A model generated the notes under the pieces. It was not told where the DNA came from. It did not search any database and saw only the letters and a list, made by a program, of their open reading frames with translations. Made by a program: the position numbers and the translations under genes. From the IMG/VR virus record IMGVR_UViG_3300029918_000007, positions 1-49,437 of that record: DNA of 49,437 bases, one strand, 5' to 3'. Positions 42,801 to 49,437 of this stretch are shown piece by piece (positions within the stretch are counted from its first letter, which is position 1; every line of letters begins with the position of its first letter). This stretch comes from a virus.

Positions 42801-43025
42801 TCTAGTTATAGTAAATGTATCAGTGGCAACTGCAGTAACCCTAATAATCTCAGCATTAACTGTAGTAGGTATAACACCTGAAGGCCAGACAGTGCAATTA
42901 AATGGGGGAGTAGGAAATAATGCACCCTGACCAGTAGTTACAGTTAGTGAAGTACCAGAAGTAGGTGGTGATGGAGCAGTGGCTACTTGTGATATTGCTA
43001 GATTTGAATGGGCATCAAAAGCCAT
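39873..43025 (-). CDS. Tail fibre with SGNH-hydrolase domain
   Basis: A 1050-residue fibre. The N-terminal part has two near-identical 54-residue units containing GSYPGPTVAKINGTSLAGL and LPGGPY, a rod-like stretch. The SGNH-type esterase has block I GHSWLDD at about 379-385, block III YGINDLGNN at about 461, and block V DGYHPN at about 808, with Ser, Asp and His in order. A 340-residue insert between blocks III and V contains a beta-rich domain, perhaps carbohydrate-binding. It probably removes acetyl groups from a surface polysaccharide. Confidence 0.8.
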   Translation of the reverse strand: MAFDAHSNLAISQVATAPSPPTSGTSLTVTTGQGALFPTPPFNCTVWPSGVIPTTVNAEIIRVTAVATDTFTITRAQEGTSAVSIAVGYQIANTVTKKVVTDIENAIPTTLPPNGSASGDLSGSYPGPTVAKINGTSLAGLATGLLKNTTGTGVPSIAASGDLPGGPYLGATASASGDLSGSYPGPTVAKINGTSLAGLATGILKNTTGTGVPSIAASGDLPGGPYQTTASYGVLGFSSVATAGSTTTLSGSATNYIIFTGTLTQICVLPNATTLSNGASFFIDNSSTGAVTVNMNGGTTLWIVGAGAFLELVLTSNGTSAGTWNTQYFGSTVSTGKVINLADNLTSVANTPGVFQNDGSGNISYGPPPPTITQLDLWGHSWLDDIVYITGANQITDPAEILNNVLTNALGISQDRVRNHARSGANLTSQGCLMGGYMRFLTEITRTKKYSPFYRQGGLSVIVYGINDLGNNTSANQSLMRSVFSQALTMAISRIRASAIFPCGTGLAQWAFGTNYAAGPVANLEWMSTVGMQATVVDSGGTSTATFTIPFGYKGEPIGFLLVGTSGATSGIVTWGGNITGTSGIIGTTTTLNSTSIDAHGPVFVRWTSGTNGLSAANAGQTITIKVTTASGTVQLDSAWIESLKPNPVVVANVYQCDCRTITYALGDGVTSGVTTSFTSGSANFNSSTDAGNSITETDAQGAFTSGKTISSVTNATTIVLSGNATGAFTSIKYTFGRILNGYANYATNTDFSGATPASHSAADTDLQNLNSTITTVVNSFDSMVQLADVNTAMGIGGTGTLPTNVYTTSADGYHPNAVGAALATNAIFAAIKKLVPVADGLGTLGVLETQTPQGYPVAPKRNIIRPGSNVYLPEFGVWGATYTAVAGDTFAIPFWVSEGGANITAFQVQQTNAPATAGSNVRFGIYDDTMFTGYPCNLRYEVTSGGAFAMGTTAAIKTIGTNTFGWLRSGLYWQVFKIDSLGTTASIVNTIGGPSPYMPQWLAAGGTASPIAWKVTSVAAGALPNEFSALAAGTAVTTAPAVGMTITVT

Positions 43026-43028
43026 ATA

Positions 43029-43622
43029 TTACATGCTAGTACTATATGATACTTGAATTGTATCACCAGGGTTAACAATCTTATCACCACCTGAGAATAG
43101 ACCAGCAGACCAAAGAGTACCTGAAGTATTAGCAATAGTGGACGAAGCACCAGAGCCAAAGATAATAAAACATCCTTTAACTGTACCACCAGTAGTGATA
43201 ATAGGAAAACTTAGAGCTGCGGAAAGTGAAATCGAACCAGCAGAAGCAGCAGACCAGGCACAAGTTTTTCTAGGAGTAGTGTATAATGGATAATTAGTGC
43301 TTGAACCTGCTTCCTTCCAACCATTAGTACCATTAATTTGAGCAGCTGTATCACCAGCAGCTACGGTAGAATAAGATACTGAACTAATTAAACCCATATA
43401 AGGCCCAGTAACAGTATAAGCAGAGCCGTTTAAAAATGTATTAAAAGCCAGGTTTTTACCTTCAGTATTAACTACATTATCTATAGTATCTTCCCAAATT
43501 AAATTATTATTAGAGTCTATACATCTAGCAGTATAAACACCATGAGCTTCACAAGTTTCAGTGTGTTGGGCTCCTCTTAAAACAGTACAAGAATTATAAT
43601 CAATCGCATTAGATGTTTCCAT
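43029..43622 (-). CDS. Phage tail/fibre-associated protein
   Basis: This 197-residue protein has a Cys-containing head (GAQHTETCEAHGVYTARC), then a typical phage structural pattern IWEDTIDNVVNTEGKNLAF and NTFLNGSAYTVTGPYMGL. It ends beta-rich with NPGDTIQVSYSTSM. It lies between two large fibre genes and should be a structural or assembly component. I cannot name a family. The first 50 residues look globular. Confidence 0.6.
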   Translation of the reverse strand: METSNAIDYNSCTVLRGAQHTETCEAHGVYTARCIDSNNNLIWEDTIDNVVNTEGKNLAFNTFLNGSAYTVTGPYMGLISSVSYSTVAAGDTAAQINGTNGWKEAGSSTNYPLYTTPRKTCAWSAASAGSISLSAALSFPIITTGGTVKGCFIIFGSGASSTIANTSGTLWSAGLFSGGDKIVNPGDTIQVSYSTSM

Positions 43623-43664
43623 AATTCCAACTCTAACACAAACTTGATATACCAGTCAATTCAA

Positions 43665-46559
43665 TTAAGTTATTAGCGATATTAAAGCTGAAGTATCGGT
43701 AACAAATGCTGCACATATAGGAGATTGTACTACTTGACCTTGAGATACACTATTAGTAGAAGCAATAGCTAATGCTTGAACATCAACTCTTTCACTACAT
43801 TGATATACTAAGGCATCACTTGTAAATATGGGCCAAAGAACTTGATTAGTTGTACCAGTATTATAAGTTGCAAATGGACTAAATACACTACTTCTAATAC
43901 ATCCTAAAGTTACAGCTACGGTTCCAGCAGTACTAGCTATTCTATTAATAGATACACTATATATCCACCAACCATAAGCTTTTCCTTTAGCTGGTGTATC
44001 AGTAGGACCTACTTGATGCCAACCTTGATCAAAGCTAGGAGAATTATAAGTATTATATTGCCACTGATCATAAGCTCCCCAAATAGTATTACCGCTAGTA
44101 AGTGTAGGGGGCATCATTCTAGGAATTGTCTCACTATACCAATAAACAGGGTATCTAGGAAGTGGTGGGATTCTATGTTGGCCTGGTTGGAAAGCTTGAT
44201 AACGAGAAGTAAATTTCCAGGTTATAGTATTATCAGTTACTGTACCTCCTAAAGTTCCAGGCCAGGCAGGTGCTGATGAATTACTAGTACCGGTATTTTG
44301 AGCAGTTTCAATATTACCGTTAGAATCTATTATAGTTTGTCCTGATTGAAATACTGTACTAGCTATCCAAGTAGTAGCCGGTGCAGTAAATACTTTAGAA
44401 CAATGCCATACCACTCCATTATCAGTAGTAGATCCACCAAATGCCCCAGACCAAACTGGATGTGAACCGCCAGATATACCACCTGTAAATACTGTTTGAT
44501 AATTACCGTTAGAATCTATAATTGTAAATCCAGACGTAAAATATATAGAAGCAGCCCAACTAGGAGGCTCGGATTGACTTTCTACTGGACTGAGTTGATT
44601 ATATGAGTTAGATACTTGAGCATAAGCACCAAACATACCTGAACCGTTAGGAGCCAAATCACCTTGTAGCATTGGATTTACTGTAGCATTACCGGCTACT
44701 GCATATTTAGTTCTAGTTAAATTCCAAGGCATTGAAGTTAAACTAGGAATAGCTAAACTACTAATAGCAGGTGACATTGAAGACCAAAATCCAGCCTTAC
44801 TAGTACCAATACTCCAACCATTACCAAATATTTTTTCCGGATCATATGTAATAGCAGGAAATGTAGGGCCAGCTCCAGAATTCCAATTATTATTAGGTAT
44901 ATCCTGCACAAATAATAATCCTGGGCCGTGAGAAAGTCCATCACCAGGTAAGTTTATCTTTTTAATTGGCCATGCATTATCAATTCCATAAGCTGTAACT
45001 GCTGTACTATAACTAATACTGGCTGTGACAGGGCCAAATAATTTTCCATTGCCGCCGCTGCCATCATCTAGTGGGTTAGTGCCATTTGGGAAAAGGCGTG
45101 TATATGTGGTCTGTGTACCGGTTATAGGAACTGATGTGTCATCCGGTAATTGTGGTATGTCCACCTCAAGTTCATACCGCCCCGGTGCTAGAGTCGCGCT
45201 CACCGCTATTGAAATTTCGACAATCCCAATACTACAAAATCCTGTATCAGCCACCAATGTAGAATAAGAAACTGAACCAGGAAATGCATTATAACCACCA
45301 CTAGGAGATAGATTTACAGACCAAAGCGTATTAGGGTCAACTGTATCGGGTGTAATGGTTGTGGTTGGTCCAGGGTATGTTATCACAGCAGTCCCTCCAC
45401 GCACATACTCCGCAGTTATATGGAAGGTCCCACTAACAAAGAGAGAATCAACACCACCAACCACAAAGGCTTGTCGTTGCTTTGTTGTTACTGGATAATA
45501 GTATGGTGATGGTGGAAACGTTGACAAAAGCATACTGCAAACGGCATTAGTTCTTAAACCTGCAGAAAAAGGTGCACCACTACCAGGGAAATTACTACTA
45601 ATTGTAACTGTTGCTCCACCACCAGTATCTTCAAAATAAAACCAGGTACTTGCATAATTATCATTTGGTCCACCTACAGGCCAGGGTCCAGAAACACACA
45701 ATAATGAAGGTGAAGTAACATTCATAAATGTAAAAGAATCATCCAAATCCTTCAACCCCCAAATAGCACTACGAAGTCTATTTAGTTCAGCTAGCCAAGT
45801 AGGTCTTTGAGGAACTATAAACAAACCACCAAAAGTTGCCCCACTACCGGTTCCACCACTAGCAGCTAAATATTGTGGAGTATTAGATAAGTATTGAAGA
45901 AATCCTATATAAGTAGTATTAGGTAATGTGAATGTTAATATCTTGCCACTACCATCAACACTTACAACATGTACTGGAACTGGACTGCCACCAACTATCT
46001 TAGCTCCAGGCAAAGTTAAATTATCGCCAGCAGTATAACCAGTACCTCCAAAACAAAGATAAAAATCGGTAAAATAACCATTACCAGGATTATAGTCTGG
46101 AAATGAATAATTTTGAGAAGGGCCTACTTGACTAACAGTAAAAGTAATAGTAGCTCCAGTACCAGAACCAGTTACTGTATTAAGTGCGCCAGGAGTAGGG
46201 TCTGTATATGAAGGGAATGGAGGTGTGGTAGTCAGATCACCGGAAGGAGAAAAGGCAGAATTAGTATAAGTTACCAATCCTATAATAGCTCCAGTAATAT
46301 CTACTGAACCAACTTCAAAATATGTAGTATAGCCTGGGGAAACTACTATATCTCCAACAGCATAACCACTTCCTCTAGCAGTTAAAGCAAAAGCACCACA
46401 AATACGATAACCATATGGATTACTACTTAAGTCATAAAACATTGGATACACATAATAAAATGTACTCAAGTCAAAACTAGTAGATGAGACTGCATTAGCT
46501 TGAGTTGCTAATGCTTGTAAATCAGTTAATTTAAAGTTATTACCAGGAGCTACAGACAT
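43665..46559 (-). CDS. Large tail/fibre structural protein
   Basis: A 964-residue structural protein is beta-rich throughout. Late in it are two copies of a module, SGFTIIDSNGNYQTVFTGG and SGQTIIDSNGNIETAQNTG, followed by the W-rich VVWHCSKVF and ITWKFTS. The same module occurs in the next gene. The stretch 45010-45520 has visibly higher GC and different codon use (GCCGCC, CGCGCT), as if from recombination. It is a tail appendage; no enzyme motif is evident. Confidence 0.65.
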   Translation of the reverse strand: MSVAPGNNFKLTDLQALATQANAVSSTSFDLSTFYYVYPMFYDLSSNPYGYRICGAFALTARGSGYAVGDIVVSPGYTTYFEVGSVDITGAIIGLVTYTNSAFSPSGDLTTTPPFPSYTDPTPGALNTVTGSGTGATITFTVSQVGPSQNYSFPDYNPGNGYFTDFYLCFGGTGYTAGDNLTLPGAKIVGGSPVPVHVVSVDGSGKILTFTLPNTTYIGFLQYLSNTPQYLAASGGTGSGATFGGLFIVPQRPTWLAELNRLRSAIWGLKDLDDSFTFMNVTSPSLLCVSGPWPVGGPNDNYASTWFYFEDTGGGATVTISSNFPGSGAPFSAGLRTNAVCSMLLSTFPPSPYYYPVTTKQRQAFVVGGVDSLFVSGTFHITAEYVRGGTAVITYPGPTTTITPDTVDPNTLWSVNLSPSGGYNAFPGSVSYSTLVADTGFCSIGIVEISIAVSATLAPGRYELEVDIPQLPDDTSVPITGTQTTYTRLFPNGTNPLDDGSGGNGKLFGPVTASISYSTAVTAYGIDNAWPIKKINLPGDGLSHGPGLLFVQDIPNNNWNSGAGPTFPAITYDPEKIFGNGWSIGTSKAGFWSSMSPAISSLAIPSLTSMPWNLTRTKYAVAGNATVNPMLQGDLAPNGSGMFGAYAQVSNSYNQLSPVESQSEPPSWAASIYFTSGFTIIDSNGNYQTVFTGGISGGSHPVWSGAFGGSTTDNGVVWHCSKVFTAPATTWIASTVFQSGQTIIDSNGNIETAQNTGTSNSSAPAWPGTLGGTVTDNTITWKFTSRYQAFQPGQHRIPPLPRYPVYWYSETIPRMMPPTLTSGNTIWGAYDQWQYNTYNSPSFDQGWHQVGPTDTPAKGKAYGWWIYSVSINRIASTAGTVAVTLGCIRSSVFSPFATYNTGTTNQVLWPIFTSDALVYQCSERVDVQALAIASTNSVSQGQVVQSPICAAFVTDTSALISLIT

Positions 46560-46562
46560 AAT

Positions 46563-48383
46563 TTATAACCAGGTAGCATAAGAACAGGCTTGAAACCAGC
46601 CAGTACCAGTATCAGGACTATTAGTATTAGAATTTATTAAACATATATACATACCAGACGAAGTACCTGCCCCTAATACTGCAACATCATTAAGATTATA
46701 AGTAGATAATGCACTCCAAACTCCTCGATAATTAAGCCCGGAACCAGCTGGACTTATTGTAATTGTAGCACTGGAAGTAGTACCACTTAAAGTACCACCT
46801 ACAAAAGTAAGCATCTGTGCCCCATTTAATGTAGTAGTGCCATCAGTTAACTTAGTTCCAGTTACGGTAGCTGCCCCACTAGTACCTCCAACTGTCATTC
46901 CATTAAAAGTAATATTAGATACATTACTTAAACTTGTAGTACCATCAGTTATTCCTAAACTTGAAGCACTGCTAAATGAAAATGAACCAGAAGGAGTTAT
47001 ACCACAAGTAGTAGGAGTTACAGTTAAATAGCTGCTAGTAGTAGGAGAACCACTAGAAATAGATAATGTAGTAGTTCCACCTGAAGTAGAAGAATTTAAA
47101 TACCAATTAACAAAATTACCAGGAGCACAACCAGGAACTATTAGATTACCTAGATTTGATAATCCTAAACAAGCTGAGGGGGTTATTTGAAAAGGTGTAT
47201 TTCCTCCACCAGTCTGACTAACTGTATTTCCTAATACATCCTTTACACTAGTTACTGAAACTGCGTTTGCTGTATAACCTGAAGCACATTTTAAAGCCGG
47301 GAAACTTATATTAGTAATACCAAAATTTAAATTACAAGAACTAATAGATAACGCAATAGTTGGATCACCTACTGGAGCACTATAACCTATATCACCAGGG
47401 AATAAAAAGGTAGCTGTCCCACTACCTCCTACACTTAAACCTGATGGACAAACAATACCTAATTCAAGATTACCTAACAATACTGAACCGCAATCTTTGG
47501 TAGTAGGGGGAATTCCATGTATTAATCTATAATAATCATACTGACTTAAAACATCAACATAAGCATAGTTACTTATTGATGCTTGAGACATGGTCCAGGT
47601 AACATTATGATCTACAGTAGTACCAGATATAGCCCAGGTAGGAGCAGTTACACCGGATGTACCATCACCAGTAATAGCAGTGACTGTTTGTAGATTTCCA
47701 TTAGTATCAATTATGCTCTGTCCTATAGAATAAACCCTTGAATATAAATATGTTATTACTGGTGGTAGAGCTGTACTATTATTTAGATTTACCGTTACAT
47801 TGCTCTGAAATGAAATACCAGCTGCGCAATTAGGGGTTGGTAGATTTATTATAGTATCAATATTCCAGGTACAAGGCTGGGTTATATCTCCACTAATTCT
47901 AGTAGTGCTTAATGAAAAATCATCTGCAATTGGAGAACCATCACCAACCATCTTAAACTGTAAAACTCCACTAAATAAAGGACCAGTAGGATAGCAAGGT
48001 ATAATTAGTGTAGGTGGGATGTCTAAATTAAAATGACAAACATCAACTCCTGGAGTTATACCTACAGTAATAGAAGTATAAGGAATCATTCCAGAAGTAT
48101 TTAATATCCCTATAGCTTGAGTATTAGGAGTAAATGAAATACCTGAAGGGCAATTCTCAGGTAATGGAAAGGGTTCTGGTACTAATGGAAATTGTACGAA
48201 TAAAGGTACACAAGCTTTTACATTAGATGGTGGTGTGACTGCTCCGATAGTAGGAGGTGTGAGCAATGCTGGTAAAGTACATCCAGAACTAGGAATACTA
48301 CTAGACGGTTGTGGTATATACTGTGCTTGATGATTAGTAGAATTAGTTACCTCAATCAAGCTATCTATGAAACTATTACTCAT
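46563..48383 (-). CDS. Tail/fibre protein with DxNGN module
   Basis: A 606-residue beta-rich protein has Pro-rich repeats at its N-terminus (PLFVQFPLVPEPFPLPENC), a GQSIIDTNGNLQTVTAITG module shared with the neighbour, and a Gly/Thr/Ser-rich C-terminal half (GTTTLNGAQMLTFVGGT). Such modules are common in tail fibres and receptor-binding proteins. It lies three bases from the 964-residue gene. Function beyond structure is not readable. Confidence 0.65.
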   Translation of the reverse strand: MSNSFIDSLIEVTNSTNHQAQYIPQPSSSIPSSGCTLPALLTPPTIGAVTPPSNVKACVPLFVQFPLVPEPFPLPENCPSGISFTPNTQAIGILNTSGMIPYTSITVGITPGVDVCHFNLDIPPTLIIPCYPTGPLFSGVLQFKMVGDGSPIADDFSLSTTRISGDITQPCTWNIDTIINLPTPNCAAGISFQSNVTVNLNNSTALPPVITYLYSRVYSIGQSIIDTNGNLQTVTAITGDGTSGVTAPTWAISGTTVDHNVTWTMSQASISNYAYVDVLSQYDYYRLIHGIPPTTKDCGSVLLGNLELGIVCPSGLSVGGSGTATFLFPGDIGYSAPVGDPTIALSISSCNLNFGITNISFPALKCASGYTANAVSVTSVKDVLGNTVSQTGGGNTPFQITPSACLGLSNLGNLIVPGCAPGNFVNWYLNSSTSGGTTTLSISSGSPTTSSYLTVTPTTCGITPSGSFSFSSASSLGITDGTTSLSNVSNITFNGMTVGGTSGAATVTGTKLTDGTTTLNGAQMLTFVGGTLSGTTSSATITISPAGSGLNYRGVWSALSTYNLNDVAVLGAGTSSGMYICLINSNTNSPDTGTGWFQACSYATWL

Positions 48384-48760
48384 TTATTCATTAGTTTAAC
48401 CAAAATATAGTACATTAGCAAACTAAAGTAAGCTGCTATAAATATACTTACAGGAATAAATATTAAAGGAAAATCTATAAATACGATAATAGGAATATGT
48501 AATAGTATAGATAACCAGACTACTATACATTTGGGACAACTAATAATTTTTACAAGGAAGTTAGACCGATTAGCAGCTAAATATTCTAGATAAGACAAAC
48601 TAGGGTCATCTACAGTAATATTATTGTATTCTTCTATATAAAAGAACTTAGTCAATCTTAGTAAATTCATATATTCAACAAAAGTATTATTAAACCATAT
48701 AACTAAAAACATGGCTATACTTGCACTTAATAATAGGTATGAAATTAAAATATCAATCAT
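48380..48760 (-). CDS. Membrane protein with CPKC motif
   Basis: This 126-residue membrane protein has one N-terminal helix (ILISYLLLSASIAMFLVIWF), a soluble middle, and two more helices after SCPKCIVVWLS. The C-P-x-C-x3-W motif before a helix recalls DUF1360-type small membrane proteins of phages and bacteria. A zinc site or disulphide is possible. It overlaps the fibre gene downstream by four bases and follows a terminator. Function is unknown. Confidence 0.6.
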   Translation of the reverse strand: MIDILISYLLLSASIAMFLVIWFNNTFVEYMNLLRLTKFFYIEEYNNITVDDPSLSYLEYLAANRSNFLVKIISCPKCIVVWLSILLHIPIIVFIDFPLIFIPVSIFIAAYFSLLMYYILVKLMNK

Positions 48761-48761
48761 A

Positions 48762-48803
48762 TAAATAAAATGAGGCTAAACTACATTAAATAGCCTAGCC
48801 TCA
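48762..48803 (-). terminator. Terminator before the membrane-protein gene
   Basis: An 8-bp stem (TGAGGCTA / TAGCCTCA) is followed on the minus strand by TTTTATTTAT and the ATG at 48760. It ends the two small genes upstream. Confidence 0.7.
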
Positions 48804-48819
48804 TATTACTTCAATCTAT

Positions 48820-49014
48820 TTAATCGTCAATACTCTTTTGAGCATTCTTTACAACTTCTGCTTCTTCATTCAGAATATCCTTAATTTCAGATTTAATCCG
48901 TTTAATATTTTCTGAATGCATCTTACTAGTAGCTTTCTTTTCTTCCTCTGCTTCCAACTGTTCTATATAAAGGTTGTATATTCTAGTCTTGGTGTCATTT
49001 AGCGTTATAGCCAT
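48820..49014 (-). CDS. Small 64-residue helical protein
   Basis: A helical, charged protein begins MAITLNDTKTRIYNLYIEQL and continues as EEEKKATSKMHSENIKRIKS, a likely coiled coil. It lies three bases from the neighbouring 84-residue helical gene. Function is unknown; the two may be partners. Confidence 0.5.
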   Translation of the reverse strand: MAITLNDTKTRIYNLYIEQLEAEEEKKATSKMHSENIKRIKSEIKDILNEEAEVVKNAQKSIDD

Positions 49015-49017
49015 AAT

Positions 49018-49272
49018 TTATTTAGTCTCTTCTTTAGGTGTGTCTACCGTCTTACTTAGTATATCTTGTATCAATTGTTTCTGTCCTACTATAATCAACT
49101 GCATTCTCTTCCATTCATTCAATTTATTTGTAGCATCATCTATATTAGATTGTAAACTAGTTAAACTAGTATCTGCTTGTGCCAAATAACCCTGCAATAA
49201 CTTAACTATCTGCTCAGTCGACATCTTAAAATTAGGTATCACTGGTGTGTCTAACGTAGCTTGTTCATTCAT
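49018..49272 (-). CDS. Small 84-residue helical protein
   Basis: The start MNEQATLDTPVIPNF is chosen because a promoter -10 (49280-49285) ends seven bases before it; a longer frame from a TTG would run through the terminator and promoter. The protein is helical (ADTSLTSLQSNIDDATNKLN, then EWKRMQLIIVGQKQLIQDI) and looks like a coiled coil. It starts a small unit with the 64-residue gene. Function is unknown. Confidence 0.55.
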   Translation of the reverse strand: MNEQATLDTPVIPNFKMSTEQIVKLLQGYLAQADTSLTSLQSNIDDATNKLNEWKRMQLIIVGQKQLIQDILSKTVDTPKEETK

Positions 49273-49279
49273 GTTTAGT

Positions 49280-49308
49280 ATCATTTCAAAATAGAGGAAA
49301 GTTGTCAA
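49280..49308 (-). promoter_or_regulatory. Promoter for 49272 gene
   Basis: TTGACA, 17-bp spacer, AATGAT on the minus strand, seven bases before the ATG at 49272. The perfect -35 and spacing support it; the -10 matches four of six. Confidence 0.6.
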
Positions 49309-49340
49309 ATAAAAAAGCAACCTAAGTAAATAGGTTGCTT
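49309..49340 (-). terminator. Rho-independent terminator
   Basis: A 9-bp perfect stem (AGCAACCTA / TAGGTTGCT) with a 6-base loop is followed by TTTTTTATTT on the minus strand. It terminates the partial gene at the right edge and directly precedes the 49272 promoter. Confidence 0.8.
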
Positions 49341-49359
49341 TGTGATAAGATTAAATAGC

Positions 49360-49437
49360 TTACTGAGGTTGCAAGATAACAGTACCAGTCAACCCAGCCA
49401 AACCTGTGACAGTACCAGTAAATCTAAGGGCCAAAGC
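49360..49437 (-). CDS. Partial CDS, C-terminal 25 residues
   Basis: A frame enters from the right edge and ends ALALRFTGTVTGLAGL, then TGTVILQPQ and stop, just before a strong terminator. The Gly/Thr/Leu-rich beta pattern fits a tail or structural protein. Only the end is visible, so no family can be assigned. Confidence 0.5.
   Translation of the reverse strand, partial: ALALRFTGTVTGLAGLTGTVILQPQ

Overview
This AT-rich window is a piece of a large tailed double-stranded DNA phage genome, probably lytic. It carries a phage replication and recombination module, a GpA-type large terminase, a nucleotide-metabolism cluster and a long tail-fibre block. I see no integrase, rRNA or bacterial housekeeping operon. 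The host cannot be named. Genes mostly lack a Shine-Dalgarno sequence and start in an AT-rich TTATG or AATTATG context, and several transcription units begin with sigma70-like promoters whose -10 box lies only 6 or 7 bases before the ATG. Layout, with most genes on the minus strand and read right to left: (a) 22431 to 1, early/replication block: a Ycf46-type AAA+ ATPase interrupted by a group I intron, a DUF3150-like protein, DUF1257 and DUF2997 proteins, two Cys-x-x repeat proteins, SbcD and SbcC, an SF2 helicase, a Toprim primase, a DnaB helicase with an intein in its P-loop, a UDG-PolA fusion polymerase, three small winged-helix-like or related proteins and a GP88 protein. (b) 22568-24244 (+): large terminase. 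(c) 24241-27298 (-): small orphan genes and a tRNA-like gene. (d) 27394-28698 (+): an orphan with a strong promoter. (e) 28777-30110: an orphan gene, then about 620 bases without a protein gene that contain a highly foldable candidate RNA and two G-rich repeats, then a tiny membrane-protein gene. (f) 36577-30115 (-): MazG, dCMP deaminase, B12-dependent ribonucleotide reductase, an HNH homing-type endonuclease, Nudix, thymidylate kinase and ThyX. (g) 36658-38086 (+): a papain-like protein and a stand-alone fragment of the RNA polymerase beta subunit. (h) 49437-38105 (-): tail and fibre genes, including an SGNH hydrolase fibre and a 20-residue repeat protein. How the genes work together: primase, DnaB, SF2 helicase, PolA and SbcCD make a nearly complete replication/recombination set. 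RNR, dCMP deaminase, Tmk, ThyX, MazG and Nudix supply and clean the dNTP pool, with a dTTP bias. The terminase packages the DNA and the fibres bind the host. The most unusual items are the split RNA polymerase beta piece, the intron and intein that both break a Walker A motif, the Ycf46-DUF1257-DUF2997 module, the paired Cys-repeat proteins, the candidate structured RNA, and a recurring layout in which a terminator hairpin ends right before the next start codon.
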